Source: an uncultured Alphaproteobacteria bacterium
Lineage (GTDB): Bacteria > Pseudomonadota > Alphaproteobacteria > HIMB59 > GCA-002718135
Length of the DNA: 42,259 bases
Assembly (NCBI GenBank): GCA_902612825.1
Contig: CACMET010000013.1
Location: 1-42,259, forward strand
Direction: 5' to 3'
Part shown: positions 8,333 through 19,444 of the stretch, one piece after another
Position numbering within the stretch: position 1 is the stretch's first letter
Layout: every line of letters begins with the position of its first letter
The notes under the pieces: model-generated
The model's input: the letters and a program-made list of their open reading frames with translations, nothing else
Database searches by the model: none
Told to the model about the DNA's origin: nothing
Translations under genes and position numbers: made by a program

Positions 8333-9021
8333 TGAAAATAACAAAAAATAGAAAACAAATTTTAAATAACTTTGATACTACAAAGCTTTACGAGCCACTT
8401 GAGGCAATCAAAATATTAAAAGAAAAATCTTATGTAAAATTTAATGAAACAATTGATATTTCAATTAATCTTGGAATTGATAGTAACAAAACTGATCAAA
8501 ATATTAAGGGTGTTGTAAATCTTCCTAATGGAACAGGTAAAACTGTAAAGGTTGCAGTAATTGCAAATGAAGAAAAACAAAATGATGCAAAAACTAATGG
8601 TGCAGACTTAGTAGGGAGTGATGATTTGATTGAAACAATTTCTAAATCTAAAATAGAATTCGATATTTTAATTGCTACTCCAGAAATGATGCCTAAATTA
8701 GGTAAGGTAGCAAAAATATTAGGTCCAAAAGGATTAATGCCAAACCCAAAACTTGGTACAGTAACAAATGAAATTTCTAAATCAGTAAAAGACGCTAAAT
8801 CAGGTCAAGTTAAATTCAAAAATGATAAATCTGGTATCGTTCATGCTGGTATTGGCAAACTTGATTTTAGTGAAGAAAATTTGTTAGAAAATATTAAAAC
8901 ATTTTATTCTTCAGTTAGTAAAAGTAAACCCGATGCTGTTAAGGGTTCTTTTATAAAAAAGGTTACCATAGCTTCAACTATGGGAATTGGATTAAATATT
9001 AACCAAGCTAGCTTGCGTTGA
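8332..9021 (+). CDS. rplA: 50S ribosomal protein L1
   Basis: L1 (uL1) forms the mobile stalk at the E site and in other bacteria represses the L11 operon. The 229-residue product has the family signature around LGPKGLMPNPKLGTV and the C-terminal TMGIGLNI segment. It is unusually lysine- and asparagine-rich, in line with the AT bias. The start overlaps the rplK stop by one base. The 183 bases that follow hold the folded rplJ leader, not a gene. Confidence 0.98.
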   Translation: MKITKNRKQILNNFDTTKLYEPLEAIKILKEKSYVKFNETIDISINLGIDSNKTDQNIKGVVNLPNGTGKTVKVAVIANEEKQNDAKTNGADLVGSDDLIETISKSKIEFDILIATPEMMPKLGKVAKILGPKGLMPNPKLGTVTNEISKSVKDAKSGQVKFKNDKSGIVHAGIGKLDFSEENLLENIKTFYSSVSKSKPDAVKGSFIKKVTIASTMGIGLNINQASLR

Positions 9022-9032
9022 TTAATCCAAAA

Positions 9033-9128
9033 GATGATCTTTGATCATCACCTGTCAAAGACTGCAGGAGCCTTGAGCTTAATTTCCTGCATAGACTGAA
9101 GCGAGTCATTGATTTGCTTCTTGACAGG
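9033..9128 (+). ncRNA. L10 leader-type autoregulatory RNA structure
   Basis: The rplA-rplJ gap folds into the shape expected of the ribosomal L10(L12)4 binding leader. It has a 7-bp hairpin GATGATC / GATCATC (9033-9049), then a closing helix CCTGTCAA (9051-9058) / TTGACAGG (9121-9128). This encloses TGCAGGA (9063-9069) / TCCTGCA (9085-9091) and GAAGC (9098-9102) / GCTTC (9116-9120). Paired arms with unpaired purine-rich junctions match the known family pattern, where free L10-L12 complex represses rplJ-rplL translation. Assignment is from position and fold by eye; no covariance search was run. Confidence 0.8.
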
Positions 9129-9132
9129 CTTT

Positions 9133-9159
9133 AAATTAGTTTGATGAGCAAACTAATTT
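9133..9159 (+). promoter_or_regulatory. Long A/T-rich hairpin between the L10 leader and rplJ
   Basis: An 11-bp perfect inverted repeat AAATTAGTTTG / CAAACTAATTT with loop ATGAG lies 4 bases after the leader helix and ends 45 bases before the chosen rplJ start. It is not followed by a U-run, so it does not look like an intrinsic terminator. It might be an RNase processing site, an attenuator arm, or a structure that couples L10 binding to the rplJ start. Confidence 0.6.
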
Positions 9160-9204
9160 TAGCTAATATTGGGTCTTTTGGATCCAATTAAAACCGAGGT
9201 TGAC

Positions 9205-9726
9205 GTGAAACGTTCTGAAAAAAAAGATTTTGTAAGTAAACTCAAAAAAGACTTTTCAAATGCTACTTCTGTAATTGTGGCTGAATATTCCGGCCTGACA
9301 GTTAATGAAACAGAGCAACTCAGAAAAGAGATGAGAGAGAATGGTGCAAAATTTAAAGTAATTAAGAACAGACTCACTAAACTTGCTATATCTGAAACTC
9401 AATTCAATAATATTTCTGAGCTTTTCAAAGGTCCAACAGCAATTGCTTATTCTGATGATGCAGTAGCACCAGCAAAAGTAGCAGTTAGTTTTGAGAAAAA
9501 ATTTGAAAAGTTTAAAATTATTGGAGGAGGTTATAGTGGCGAGAAGATTGATAGAGAAAAGATTGATTTTCTTGCAAAACTACCTTCTTTAGATGAGTTA
9601 AGAGGAAAAATAATAGGATTAATATCTGCACCTGCTCAAAAAATAGCTTCAATAACAATTGAACCTGGGGCACAAATTGCAAGATTAATTAGTTCTAATA
9701 GTAGCAATAAACAAGAGTCGAACTAG
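9205..9726 (+). CDS. rplJ: 50S ribosomal protein L10
   Basis: L10 (uL10) anchors the L12 dimers of the stalk to 23S rRNA. The family N terminus (E. coli begins with an AEKREFVASL-like stretch) matches KRSEKKDFVSKLKKDF here, so GTG at 9205 is chosen; it has a GAGG ribosome-binding stretch at 9196-9199. An in-frame TTG at 9169 would add 12 residues of low plausibility. From 9205 the product is 173 residues, normal for the family. The conserved EYSGLTVNE and KVIKNRLTKLA segments are present, and the C-terminal helix would carry L12. It follows the L10 leader and precedes rplL by 18 bases. Confidence 0.96.
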   Translation: MKRSEKKDFVSKLKKDFSNATSVIVAEYSGLTVNETEQLRKEMRENGAKFKVIKNRLTKLAISETQFNNISELFKGPTAIAYSDDAVAPAKVAVSFEKKFEKFKIIGGGYSGEKIDREKIDFLAKLPSLDELRGKIIGLISAPAQKIASITIEPGAQIARLISSNSSNKQESN

Positions 9727-9744
9727 GTAATAAAGGAGAAATAA

Positions 9745-10122
9745 ATGGCTGATTTAAATAAAATAGTGGAAGATCTCTCTTCTTTAACCGTGCTTGAGGC
9801 AGCTGAATTAAGTAAACTACTTGAAGAAAAATGGGGTGTATCTGCTGCTGCTCCAGTAGCAGTAGCCGCAGCTCCAGCTGCAGGTGGTGGAGAAGCTGCA
9901 GCAGAAGAGAAGACAGAATTTGATATTGAATTATCTGAATCTGGATCAAATAAAATTGCTGTTATCAAAGAGGTTCGCACCATTACAGGACTTGGCTTAA
10001 AAGAAGCTAAAGATCTAGTTGAGGGCGCGCCGAAACCACTTAAACAAGGAGTTAAAAAAGAAGAAGCTGAAGAAATGAAAAAAGCATTAGAGGCAGCTGG
10101 CGCAAAAGTTACGCTTAAGTAA
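9745..10122 (+). CDS. rplL: 50S ribosomal protein L7/L12
   Basis: L12 (bL12) is the multicopy stalk protein that recruits the translational GTPases. The 125-residue chain shows the three classical parts: an N-terminal dimerisation helix pair (about 1-33), an Ala/Pro/Gly-rich flexible hinge (about 36-55) and the globular C-terminal domain with [20 protein letters not shown] and EGAPKPLK motifs. A strong ribosome-binding site (AAGGAGA) lies 6-7 bases before ATG, stronger than most in this block, which suits the extra copies of L12 needed per ribosome. Confidence 0.98.
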   Translation: MADLNKIVEDLSSLTVLEAAELSKLLEEKWGVSAAAPVAVAAAPAAGGGEAAAEEKTEFDIELSESGSNKIAVIKEVRTITGLGLKEAKDLVEGAPKPLKQGVKKEEAEEMKKALEAAGAKVTLK

Positions 10123-10123
10123 A

Positions 10124-10148
10124 TTGTAGGCCTAATTTAGGCCTACAA
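10124..10148 (+). promoter_or_regulatory. Perfect hairpin between rplL and rpoB
   Basis: TTGTAGGCCTA / TAGGCCTACAA forms an 11-bp stem with a 3-base ATT loop, two bases after the rplL stop and 23 bases before rpoB. It contains a GC-rich centre (GGCC) that stands out from the AT-rich surroundings. No U-run follows, so it is probably not a full terminator. In E. coli the same interval carries an attenuator and an RNase III site that lower rpoBC expression relative to rplJL; a similar role here is inference. Confidence 0.7.
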
Positions 10149-10171
10149 ATAAATGGAAAAAAGGAGTAAAA

Positions 10172-13100
10172 GTGAGTCTAGACCATATCAATATTAAGAA
10201 GATAAGAAAATCTTTTGGTAAAATTCCACTAGTAACATCTCTTCCAAACTTAGTTGAGGTTCAAAAGAGGTCGTTTGATAATTTTCTTCAATTAAAAATT
10301 GATCCTGAGAAAAGAGATAACATTGGTCTGCATTCAATTTTTAAATCTGTATTTCCAATCCATGATTACGCAGAAAGAGCAACAGTGGATTATGTTAGTT
10401 ATAATATTGGTATTCCAAAATATGATGTCGAAGAATGTTCGCAGAGAGGTATGACATATGGAGCTCCACTTTTAGTTAATTTTAGATTAATAATTTGGGA
10501 TATAGATGAGATTGCAGGTACAAAATCAGTAAGAGATATTAAAGAACAAGAGGTTTACATGGGAGATATTCCTCTAATGACAAGAAATGCTACATTTGTT
10601 GTAAACGGAACTGAAAGAGTAGTAGTAAGTCAAATGCATAGGTCTCCAGGTGTTTTTTTTGATCATGATTTTGGTAAAACTCATACAAGTGGTAAATATC
10701 TTTTTAATGCTAGAATCATTCCATACAGAGGTTCCTGGTTAGATTTTGAGCATGATGCAAAAAATAATATTCACGCAAGAATTGATAGAAAAAGAAAATT
10801 CCCTGTCACAACTCTATTTAAATGTTTACTTAGCAACTTATCAGAAAATTATATTAAGGATTGTGAAGAAAATAAAGTAGAGCCTGATCCAAAAAGAATT
10901 CTTGGAATGACAGGTGAAGAAATTCTCTCATTGTTTTACGAAAATATACCTTATAAGAAAAATGATTATGGGTGGTCATTCAAACAGGACATATCTTTTT
11001 TCAAATCAAAAATATTGAATTTTGATCTTTTAGATTCAAAAAACGGTAAAATTATTTTAACTAAGGGCACTAAAGTCAACCAAAAAAATATAAATGAATT
11101 AAAAAAGAAAAATATATCTAATTTTTCTATTAGCGAAGAAGCACTTTTGGGCTTATATTTGTCTTCAGATATAATTGACGAAAAGACGGGAAAAATATTT
11201 TTTGAAGCAGGTTTCGAAATAGATGATACTTTTATTGATTTTCTAAATAACAATAATGTAAGTAAAATCGATATTTTAAAATCAGATAATATTGAAATTG
11301 GTTCATATATTCGCAATACTTTACAGTTAGATAAAGCTAGATCAAGAGAGGAAGCTTTATTTGAAATTTTTAAAATTTTGAGACCTGGTGAACCCCCAAC
11401 AATTGAGACAGCGGAAAATTTGTTTAATAATCTTTTCTTTAACGCTGAGAGATATGATTTATCTTCTGTAGGTAGATTAAAAATTAGCGCGAAATTTAAA
11501 AAAGAAACATCTATAGAGCAAAGAATACTTGATAAAAGTGACATAATAGATGTTGTAAAACATATGCACAAATTAATTGATGGAAAAGGTGAAATAGATG
11601 ACATTGATCATTTAGCAAATAGGAGGGTAAGATCGGTAGGTGAACTTCTTGAAAATCAATATCGCATTGGTTTATTAAAGATGGATAGAGCAATAAAAGA
11701 AAGATTAAGTTCATTAGAGGTTGATAATATTATGCCTCAAGATATTGTTAACGCTAAACCTGTTGTAGCATCAATAAAAGAATTTTTTGGTCTTAGCCAG
11801 CTTAGCCAGTTTATGGATCAGACAAATCCATTAAGTGAAATAACTCATAAAAGAAGAGTATCTGCATTAGGTCCGGGAGGACTAAACAGAGAAAGAGCTG
11901 GTTTTGAGGTTAGAGATGTTCACCAAACACACTATGGAAGAATTTGTCCAATTGAAACACCTGAAGGTGCTAATATAGGTTTAATTAATAGTCTAGCTTC
12001 ATATTCTAGAATTAATAAGTATGGTTTTATAGAAACACCTTATAGAATTGTTAACTCAGGCAAAGTTTCAGATAAAGTTATTTATTTAAGCGCTATAGAT
12101 GAAGAGGATTTTGTAATCGCACAAGCAAATGCCGAAGTAGATTTAAAAGGTAAATTTACTAATCAAATTGTAAGCTGTAGAAAAAATGGAGAATTCATAA
12201 ATGTAGACATGGATTCTATTGATTTAATGGATGTTTCGCCTCAGCAATTAGTTTCCGTAGCATCATCTCTTATACCATTTTTAGAAAATGATGATGCAAA
12301 TAGAGCTCTTATGGGATCAAATATGATGAGACAGGCAGTTCCTTTAATTAAACCTAAAGCACCTTTAGTTGGAACTGGTATGGAATATACTGTCGCAAAT
12401 GATAGCGGCTCTACAATAGTTGCTAAAAGAGAAGGTGTGGTTGATCAACTTGATGCAAACAGAATTGTAATTAGAATTACAGATAAAAATGATAAATCCC
12501 TTAATAAAATTGACATTTATAATCTGGCTAAGTTTCAAAGATCCAATCAAAACACATGCATAACACAAAGACCTCTTGTAAATGTAGGTGATAAAATAAA
12601 AAAGAATCAAGTAATTGCTGACGGCCCAGCAACAGACTTAGGTGAGTTAGCGCTAGGAAGAAATGTTCTAGCTGCATTTATGCCTTGGAATGGATATAAT
12701 TTTGAAGATTCTATTTTAATATCTGAAAAGGTTGTTCAGGATGATGTATTTACATCCATTCATGTAGAAGAATTTGAAGTAATGTCTCGAGATACTAAAT
12801 TAGGCCCGGAAGAGATAACTCGAGATATTCCAAATGCCAGTGAAGAAATGCTCGTAAATCTTGATGAAACAGGAATTGTATATGTTGGTGCTGAAGTAAA
12901 TTCAGGAGATATATTGGTAGGTAAGGTTACACCGAAAGGTGAGTCTCCGATGACGCCTGAAGAAAAGCTACTTAGAGCAATTTTTGGAGAAAAAGCCGCA
13001 GATGTAAAAGATACAAGCTTGAGAGTTCCTCCAGGTGTCAAAGGTACAATTGTTGAAATTAGAGTTTTCTCTAGAAGAGGTATTGAAAAAGATGAGCGTG

Positions 13101-14377
13101 CCATCAGTATTGAAAACCATCAAATAGAAGTAGTTGCTCGTGATAGAGATGATGAGTTAAAAATATTAGAAAAAAGTTTTGGAAATCATTTAAGAGAACT
13201 AATTACTAATCAAATATTTATTTCTGGAAATGAAAAATTGGTTAAAAATTCACCAATAAAATATGATCAAATTGAAAAACTTTCTTTAAATGAATTAATT
13301 AAAATCAATATTTCTGATGATAAAAAAACTGATCAAATTGAATTATTAACTAAAAACTATGAAAATCAACTAGGAAATATAAATCAAAAATTTGAAAATA
13401 AAATTGATAAAATTCAAAGTGGAGATGAATTACTTCCAGGAGTATTAAAACTAATTAAAGTATTCATCTCAGTTAAACGAAAACTACAGCCTGGTGATAA
13501 AATGGCCGGAAGACATGGAAATAAAGGTGTTATATCAAAAATATGCCCTGTTGAAGATATGCCTTATCTTGAAGATGGAACGCCTGTAGATATTGTTCTC
13601 AACCCATTAGGAGTTCCAAGTAGAATGAATATTGGTCAAATTTTGGAGACACATTTAGGATGGGCTTCAGCTTCTTTAGGTAGACAAGTTAATCAAATGT
13701 TAAATAAAATACAATCACAAGGTCAAACAGATGATCTAAAGAGCAAATTATTAGAAATATATGACTTCGAAAATCATCAAAAAATCATAAAAAATATGAA
13801 TGATGATGAAATTTTAGAGTTAGGTAATAATTTAAAAGAAGGTATACCTTTTGCAACCCCAGTTTTTGATGGCGCTAAAGAAAAAGATATTACAAATTTA
13901 CTTTCTCAATCAGGAGTTTCAAAAACAGGTCAAGAAATATTGTATGACGGTATTACCGGTCAAAAATTTGAAAGACCAGTTACAGTTGGATATATGTATA
14001 TGTTAAAACTTCACCATCTAGTTGATGAAAAAATTCACGCTAGATCAATTGGACCTTACAGTTTAGTAACGCAACAACCTCTTGGAGGAAAAGCTCAGTT
14101 TGGTGGTCAAAGATTTGGAGAAATGGAAGTTTGGGCTTTAGAAGCTTATGGAGCTGCTTATACCCTGCAAGAGATATTAACAATTAAATCCGATGATGTT
14201 GCGGGTAGAACAAAAGTATATGAGTCAATTGTGAAAGGTGATAATAATTTTGAATCAGGAACGCCAGAGTCATTTAATGTTATGGTAAAGGAATTAAGAT
14301 CTCTTGGTTTAAATTTAGATTTTAAAGAAAATCTTAAGGAAAATAATTTAACAAACTTGATAGGATCAAATGAATAA
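10172..14377 (+). CDS. rpoB: DNA-directed RNA polymerase subunit beta
   Basis: This is the beta subunit of RNA polymerase, forming one pincer and much of the active-site cleft. The 1401-residue protein is slightly longer than E. coli RpoB, partly from a lysine/asparagine-rich insertion around residues 280-380. The rifampicin-binding region is visible at about 540-566 ([20 protein letters not shown]), with D549, H559 and S564 equivalent to D516, H526 and S531 of E. coli, all wild-type. The active-site [11 protein letters not shown] and C-terminal [21 protein letters not shown] segments are intact. The GTG start has a good AAGGAG site. Its end overlaps rpoC by 8 bases. Confidence 0.98.
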   Translation: MSLDHINIKKIRKSFGKIPLVTSLPNLVEVQKRSFDNFLQLKIDPEKRDNIGLHSIFKSVFPIHDYAERATVDYVSYNIGIPKYDVEECSQRGMTYGAPLLVNFRLIIWDIDEIAGTKSVRDIKEQEVYMGDIPLMTRNATFVVNGTERVVVSQMHRSPGVFFDHDFGKTHTSGKYLFNARIIPYRGSWLDFEHDAKNNIHARIDRKRKFPVTTLFKCLLSNLSENYIKDCEENKVEPDPKRILGMTGEEILSLFYENIPYKKNDYGWSFKQDISFFKSKILNFDLLDSKNGKIILTKGTKVNQKNINELKKKNISNFSISEEALLGLYLSSDIIDEKTGKIFFEAGFEIDDTFIDFLNNNNVSKIDILKSDNIEIGSYIRNTLQLDKARSREEALFEIFKILRPGEPPTIETAENLFNNLFFNAERYDLSSVGRLKISAKFKKETSIEQRILDKSDIIDVVKHMHKLIDGKGEIDDIDHLANRRVRSVGELLENQYRIGLLKMDRAIKERLSSLEVDNIMPQDIVNAKPVVASIKEFFGLSQLSQFMDQTNPLSEITHKRRVSALGPGGLNRERAGFEVRDVHQTHYGRICPIETPEGANIGLINSLASYSRINKYGFIETPYRIVNSGKVSDKVIYLSAIDEEDFVIAQANAEVDLKGKFTNQIVSCRKNGEFINVDMDSIDLMDVSPQQLVSVASSLIPFLENDDANRALMGSNMMRQAVPLIKPKAPLVGTGMEYTVANDSGSTIVAKREGVVDQLDANRIVIRITDKNDKSLNKIDIYNLAKFQRSNQNTCITQRPLVNVGDKIKKNQVIADGPATDLGELALGRNVLAAFMPWNGYNFEDSILISEKVVQDDVFTSIHVEEFEVMSRDTKLGPEEITRDIPNASEEMLVNLDETGIVYVGAEVNSGDILVGKVTPKGESPMTPEEKLLRAIFGEKAADVKDTSLRVPPGVKGTIVEIRVFSRRGIEKDERAISIENHQIEVVARDRDDELKILEKSFGNHLRELITNQIFISGNEKLVKNSPIKYDQIEKLSLNELIKINISDDKKTDQIELLTKNYENQLGNINQKFENKIDKIQSGDELLPGVLKLIKVFISVKRKLQPGDKMAGRHGNKGVISKICPVEDMPYLEDGTPVDIVLNPLGVPSRMNIGQILETHLGWASASLGRQVNQMLNKIQSQGQTDDLKSKLLEIYDFENHQKIIKNMNDDEILELGNNLKEGIPFATPVFDGAKEKDITNLLSQSGVSKTGQEILYDGITGQKFERPVTVGYMYMLKLHHLVDEKIHARSIGPYSLVTQQPLGGKAQFGGQRFGEMEVWALEAYGAAYTLQEILTIKSDDVAGRTKVYESIVKGDNNFESGTPESFNVMVKELRSLGLNLDFKENLKENNLTNLIGSNE

Positions 14378-17300
14378 AGAACTTACAAACATATTTAATC
14401 AAAATTTAGGCGTTCAAAACTTTAATAGTTTAAAAATTTCAATTGCTAGTCCAGAAGATATTAGATCTTGGTCTTTTGGTGAAATAAAAAAGCCTGAAAC
14501 AATCAATTACAGAACATTTAAACCAGAAAAAGATGGTTTATTTTGTTCAAGAATATTTGGTCCTGTTAAAGATTACGAATGCTTATGTGGCAAATACAAA
14601 CGTATGAAGTTTAGAGGAATTATATGTGAAAAATGTGGTGTTGAAGTAACTCTTTCAAAAGTGAGAAGAGATAGGATGGGTCATATTGAATTAGCGGCTC
14701 CTGTATCGCACATTTGGTTCATGAAATCACTACCAAGTAGAATCGCAACTCTTTTAGATATGACAATTAAGAACCTTGAAAAAGTTTTATATTTTGAACA
14801 GTTTATCGTTGTAGAACCTGGGTTAACAGATCTAAAAAAAGGAGAAATAATTTCAGAAGAGCAATACATTGATTATCAGGATGAATATGGAGAAGACTCC
14901 TTTAGCGCTGCAATAGGAGCCGAAGCTATAGAACAAATGTTATTAGCCATAGATTTACAGAGTGAATACAATCAAATGAAATTTGATCTGACAGAGACTA
15001 AATCAGAGTTAAAAAAAACAAAAATTACTAAAAGATTGAAATTAATTGAGTCCTTTATTCTTTCAAAAAATAAACCTGAATGGATGATACTCAGAGTTTT
15101 ACCTGTAATACCTCCTGAACTAAGACCACTGGTTCCTCTCGATGGTGGTAGGTTTGCAACAAGTGATTTAAATGATCTGTATAGAAGAGTCATAAATAGA
15201 AATAACCGTTTAAAAAGATTAATCGACCTTAGAGCTCCAGACATAATCATAAGAAATGAAAAAAGAATGTTACAGGAATCTGTAGATGCACTTTTTGATA
15301 ATGGAAGAAGAGGCAGAGTTATTACTTCTACTAATAAAAGGCCGTTAAAATCTCTATCTGATATGTTAAAAGGTAAACAAGGTAGATTTAGACAAAACCT
15401 GCTTGGTAAAAGAGTAGATTATTCAGGTAGGTCAGTAATTGTCGTGGGTCCTAATTTGAAACTCCATCAATGTGGAATTCCAAAAAAAATGGCTCTCGAA
15501 CTTTTTAAACCATTTATTTTTCATAAACTAGATATTTATGGTTGGGCAAACACCATAAAAGCAGCAAAAAAACTTGTTGAGAAAGAAGATCCTAGAGTAT
15601 GGGACATTTTAGAAGAAGTAATCAGAGAACACCCCGTTCTTCTTAATAGAGCGCCTACTTTGCATAGACTAGGTATACAGGCTTTCGAACCAATTTTAAT
15701 TGAAGGTAAATCAATTCAATTACACCCCCTAGTGTGTACAGCCTTTAATGCAGATTTTGATGGAGATCAAATGGCAGTTCATGTTCCCCTTAGTCTTGAA
15801 GCTCAACTTGAAGCTAGAGTTCTTATGATGAGTACAAATAATATTTTATCTCCTTCAAGCGGTAAACCTATAATCGTACCATCTCAAGATATTGTTTTAG
15901 GTATTTATTATCTATCTATAATAAGAGAGAGCCAAATCGGACAAGGTAGAAATTTTATAGATTTAAATGAAATTGAAAAAGCTCTAGAGAATGGTGATAT
16001 TACTCTACATACAATAATTAATTCTAGGATTGAAAATAGTGAAGGAGAAATAATTAAAGTTAAAACTACTCCAGGCAGAATGATCCTTGCAAGTATTTTA
16101 CCTAAAAACAAGAATATTAATTTTGAAATGATAAATAAAGTACTAACAAAAAAAGAGGTCAGTAATATTATTGATACTGTCTACAGGTTTTGTGGTCAAA
16201 AAGAGACAGTATTATTTGCAGATCAAATTATGAAAATTGGCTTTAAGTATGCAGCAGTTGCAGGTATTTCTTTTGGAAAAGATGACCTTATTATTCCTTC
16301 TGACAAAAATGATCTTCTGCAGCAAACACAGTTAAAAGTACAACAATATGAAAATCAGTATCAAGATGGACTAATTACTCAAGGTGAAAAATATAACAAA
16401 GTTGTTGATGCTTGGTCTGAATGCACAAACAAAGTTGCTGATAAAATGTTAGATGTAATTTCAAACCCTACTGATGATCAGCCAATCAATTCTGTATATA
16501 TGATGGCTCATTCTGGTGCTAGAGGTTCTGCAGCACAGCTGAAGCAATTATCTGGAATGAGAGGATTGATGGCAAAGCCTTCTGGGGAAATTATAGAAAA
16601 CCCAATTAAGTCGAACTTTAAAGAAGGTTTGTCAGTTCTTGAATATTTTACATCCACGCACGGGGCTAGAAAAGGTCTAGCTGATACCGCATTAAAAACT
16701 GCAAGTAGTGGTTATTTAACTAGAAGACTAGTTGATGTTGCGCAGGATGCAGTTATCCGTGAGGAGGATTGTAATACTAAAAATGGAGTAATAGTCGAAG
16801 AGATAGTTGAATCAGGAAATATTACTTCGCCTCTAACAGAAAGAATTTTGGGAAGAACTCCACTAGCTGATATTTTAGATGAAAATGGTAAATTAATTAT
16901 AAGTAGTGGTGAAATTATTTCAGAAATGCATCTAGACCCAATTTCAAAATTAGGTATCAGATCTCTAAAAATAAGATCTGTTCTAACATGTGAAACTGAA
17001 GATGGAATATGTGCAAAGTGCTATGGTAGAGATTTAGCTAGAGGCACGGCTGTAAATATAGGTGAAGCTGTTGGTATAATTGCCGCTCAATCTATTGGTG
17101 AACCCGGGACACAACTTACAATGAGAACATTTCATATCGGAGGTGCAGCAAGTTCGTCCGTTGAGCAATCAAATGCTGTTTCACCAATAACTGGTCATGT
17201 TAAACTAGAAAATATTAAAATTATTGAAGATCGTTTTAAGAATAAAATTGTATTGAGTAGAAACGGTAAAATTAAAATTGTTGATGAAAATATTGAGAAA

Positions 17301-18485
17301 TATTCTTCAGTCATACCTTTTGGTTCTAAGTTGCTAGTAAATGATGGAGAAAAAGTAAAAAACAATCAAAATCTTGCTGAATGGGATCCTTACACTCTTC
17401 CCATTATTGCCGAGAAAACAGGTTTTGCAAAATATATCGACTTAAAACAGGGTGTATCTTTTAGAGAGTCAATCGATGACACGACAGGCATATCAAGTAA
17501 AATAGTAATTGACTGGAGTCAAAATCAAAAAAGTAAAAACTTCAAACCAGCAATTAATATTGAAAACAATATTTCTGATAATGATGAAAATGTTAACATT
17601 TCAAATTATCCGATGTCGATAGACTCAATTCTTAGCGTTGAAGACGGTCAAGAAGTTTCAGCGGGACAAGTAATTGCTAGAATACCAAAAGAATCCTCAA
17701 AAACTAAAGATATAACTGGTGGTCTACCACGAGTTGCTGAGCTATTTGAAGCAAGAAAACCAAAAGATCCTGCAATAATGTGTGAAATTGATGGCAAAGT
17801 ATCTTTTGGAAAAGACTATAAAAATAAAAGAAGGGTCATAATTACCGACATTGAAAATGATAGTAATTTTGAAATATTAATTCCAAGATCTAAATATTTG
17901 AATGTTCAAGAAGGAGATTTTGTTAAGAAAGGTGATATTCTTGTTGAAGGAACACCAGTTCCACATGATATATTAAGAATACTTGGCATTGAAGAATTGG
18001 CAAGATATCTTGTTAGAGAAGTTCAATCTGTTTATAAGCTTCAAGGCGTTTACATTAATGATAAGCATATAGAGACTATTGCAAGACAAATGCTACAAAA
18101 AGTTCTCATCAAAGATCCAGGCGATTCAAACTTAATAATAGGTGAGCAAATACAAAGACGAGATGCTCTAAAATTAAATAAAATTTTATTAGAAAGTGGA
18201 AAAAAAGAAGTTGTATTCGAGCCTATTTTGCTAGGTATAACCAAAGCAAGTTTGCAAACTAACTCATTTATATCTGCTGCTTCATTCCAAGAGACCACCA
18301 AAGTTCTAACCGATGCGGCTACTCTAGGAAAAGTTGATACATTAAATGGTCTCAAAGAGAATGTAATCGTTGGGAGATTAATACCGGCAGGAACTGGTAA
18401 AATGACATCAGATTATGAAAACATAGCTTTTGAAAGAGATAAAGAGATAATTAATAAAAATAACCCAGAAAATATAGAAAATTAG
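14370..18485 (+). CDS. rpoC: DNA-directed RNA polymerase subunit beta'
   Basis: The beta' subunit carries the catalytic magnesium of RNA polymerase. In the 1371-residue chain the N-terminal zinc site (C71, C73, C86, C89), the lid/zipper region and the absolutely conserved NADFDGDQM motif (N460, with D462, D464, D466 binding Mg2+) are all present. So are the trigger-loop region ([23 protein letters not shown]) and the second zinc site around [11 protein letters not shown]. It is translationally coupled to rpoB through an 8-base overlap. No strong terminator hairpin follows; only a weak A/T repeat spans the stop, so polymerase may continue into the rpsL operon. Confidence 0.98.
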   Translation: MNKELTNIFNQNLGVQNFNSLKISIASPEDIRSWSFGEIKKPETINYRTFKPEKDGLFCSRIFGPVKDYECLCGKYKRMKFRGIICEKCGVEVTLSKVRRDRMGHIELAAPVSHIWFMKSLPSRIATLLDMTIKNLEKVLYFEQFIVVEPGLTDLKKGEIISEEQYIDYQDEYGEDSFSAAIGAEAIEQMLLAIDLQSEYNQMKFDLTETKSELKKTKITKRLKLIESFILSKNKPEWMILRVLPVIPPELRPLVPLDGGRFATSDLNDLYRRVINRNNRLKRLIDLRAPDIIIRNEKRMLQESVDALFDNGRRGRVITSTNKRPLKSLSDMLKGKQGRFRQNLLGKRVDYSGRSVIVVGPNLKLHQCGIPKKMALELFKPFIFHKLDIYGWANTIKAAKKLVEKEDPRVWDILEEVIREHPVLLNRAPTLHRLGIQAFEPILIEGKSIQLHPLVCTAFNADFDGDQMAVHVPLSLEAQLEARVLMMSTNNILSPSSGKPIIVPSQDIVLGIYYLSIIRESQIGQGRNFIDLNEIEKALENGDITLHTIINSRIENSEGEIIKVKTTPGRMILASILPKNKNINFEMINKVLTKKEVSNIIDTVYRFCGQKETVLFADQIMKIGFKYAAVAGISFGKDDLIIPSDKNDLLQQTQLKVQQYENQYQDGLITQGEKYNKVVDAWSECTNKVADKMLDVISNPTDDQPINSVYMMAHSGARGSAAQLKQLSGMRGLMAKPSGEIIENPIKSNFKEGLSVLEYFTSTHGARKGLADTALKTASSGYLTRRLVDVAQDAVIREEDCNTKNGVIVEEIVESGNITSPLTERILGRTPLADILDENGKLIISSGEIISEMHLDPISKLGIRSLKIRSVLTCETEDGICAKCYGRDLARGTAVNIGEAVGIIAAQSIGEPGTQLTMRTFHIGGAASSSVEQSNAVSPITGHVKLENIKIIEDRFKNKIVLSRNGKIKIVDENIEKYSSVIPFGSKLLVNDGEKVKNNQNLAEWDPYTLPIIAEKTGFAKYIDLKQGVSFRESIDDTTGISSKIVIDWSQNQKSKNFKPAINIENNISDNDENVNISNYPMSIDSILSVEDGQEVSAGQVIARIPKESSKTKDITGGLPRVAELFEARKPKDPAIMCEIDGKVSFGKDYKNKRRVIITDIENDSNFEILIPRSKYLNVQEGDFVKKGDILVEGTPVPHDILRILGIEELARYLVREVQSVYKLQGVYINDKHIETIARQMLQKVLIKDPGDSNLIIGEQIQRRDALKLNKILLESGKKEVVFEPILLGITKASLQTNSFISAASFQETTKVLTDAATLGKVDTLNGLKENVIVGRLIPAGTGKMTSDYENIAFERDKEIINKNNPENIEN

Positions 18486-18506
18486 CAATTTTTTAATTAT
18501 ATCTGC

Positions 18507-18535
18507 TTGACTTTATCTAAATCAATTTATAAAGA
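18507..18535 (+). promoter_or_regulatory. Probable promoter of the rpsL-rpsG-fusA-rpsJ block
   Basis: TTGACT (18507-18512), 17 bases, TAAAGA (18530-18535) in the 108-base rpoC-rpsL gap fits a sigma-70 promoter. Downstream, a small imperfect stem CC-T-ACGA (18538-18544) / TCGTGG (18556-18561) with one bulged T could form in the leader. The ribosome-binding stretch GAGGGAG is just before rpsL. Confidence 0.6.
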
Positions 18536-18593
18536 CCCCTACGATTTGTTAAAGGTCGTGGATTAATTTCCAAACACTTAACTTGAGGGAGAA

Positions 18594-18965
18594 ATGCCAA
18601 CTATTAACCAACTTGTTAGAAAAGGTAGATCAGCAGTAAAAAAAAGGAATAAAGTTCCAGCTCTTGATAAAAGTCCTCAAAAAAGAGGAGTATGTACTAG
18701 AGTATATACCACTACTCCTAAAAAACCAAATTCCGCTTTACGTAAAGTAGCTAGAGTTAAGCTTACAAATGGCCAAGAAGTATCTGCATACATTCCTGGG
18801 GAAGGCCACAACCTGCAAGAGCACTCAGTTGTTTTGATTAGAGGAGGTCGAGTTAAAGACCTGCCTGGTGTAAGATACCACATTTTAAGAGGAACACTAG
18901 ATACTCAAGGTGTATCTGCAAGAAAACAAAGAAGATCTCTTTACGGGGCAAAGAGACCAAAGTAA
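18594..18965 (+). CDS. rpsL: 30S ribosomal protein S12
   Basis: S12 (uS12) lies at the decoding centre and controls accuracy. The 123-residue chain has normal length. The conserved [11 protein letters not shown] and [12 protein letters not shown] loops are intact, with the lysines equivalent to E. coli K42/K43 and K87, so no streptomycin-resistance substitution is evident. A clear GAGGGAG ribosome-binding site precedes ATG. It opens the str-type segment behind the candidate promoter, two bases ahead of rpsG. Confidence 0.98.
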   Translation: MPTINQLVRKGRSAVKKRNKVPALDKSPQKRGVCTRVYTTTPKKPNSALRKVARVKLTNGQEVSAYIPGEGHNLQEHSVVLIRGGRVKDLPGVRYHILRGTLDTQGVSARKQRRSLYGAKRPK

Positions 18966-18967
18966 AT

Positions 18968-19438
18968 ATGTCAAGAAGAAGAGCAGCAGAAAAAAGAACA
19001 ATACTTCCAGATCACAAATATAAAGATTTAATTTTAGCAAAGTTTATGAATAGAATAATGTTGGATGGCAAAAAGTCTACTTCTGAAAAAATTGTTTATG
19101 GAGCATTTGATTTAGTTTCAAAGAAAACTGATAAAACACCAATTGATTTTTTTCACGAAGCTCTAAATAATGTCAAGCCGTCACTTGAAGTAAGATCAAG
19201 AAGAGTGGGTGGAGCTACATATCAAGTACCTATGGAAGTGAGACCAAAAAGAGCTCAAACATTGGCCATGAAGTGGATCGTTGATTCAGCAGTAAAAAGA
19301 AATGAAAAAACAATGAGGGAGAGAGTTGCAAACGAAATTATAGACGCATTTAACAACAAAGGTAATGCGGTAAAAAAAAGAGAAGAGACACATAAAATGG
19401 CAGATGCAAATAGAGCATTTTCTCACTTTAGATGGTAA
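18968..19438 (+). CDS. rpsG: 30S ribosomal protein S7
   Basis: S7 (uS7) nucleates assembly of the 30S head and touches the E-site tRNA; in E. coli it also represses the str operon. The 156-residue product has the family length and signature: [10 protein letters not shown] start, [28 protein letters not shown] and the C-terminal [14 protein letters not shown]. It follows rpsL after two bases and is followed by fusA after six, in the standard str order. Confidence 0.98.
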   Translation: MSRRRAAEKRTILPDHKYKDLILAKFMNRIMLDGKKSTSEKIVYGAFDLVSKKTDKTPIDFFHEALNNVKPSLEVRSRRVGGATYQVPMEVRPKRAQTLAMKWIVDSAVKRNEKTMRERVANEIIDAFNNKGNAVKKREETHKMADANRAFSHFRW

Positions 19439-19444
19439 AACTTT

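Noticed and set aside
9169..9204. TTG at 9169 as the rplJ start
   Set aside because: It would add 12 residues not matching L10; GTG at 9205 has a GAGG site and the family N terminus.
9723..9983. Long minus-strand Ala/Ser-rich frame opposite rplL
   Set aside because: It is the antisense shadow of the Ala-rich L12 hinge and has no ribosome-binding site or family likeness.
10966..11604. 212-codon minus-strand open frame opposite rpoB
   Set aside because: Antisense of a conserved rpoB region; Ser/Leu/Phe-rich shadow composition with no recognisable domain.
18470..18500. Intrinsic terminator after rpoC
   Set aside because: Only a weak A/T repeat with a short T-run spans the stop codon; too weak to support.
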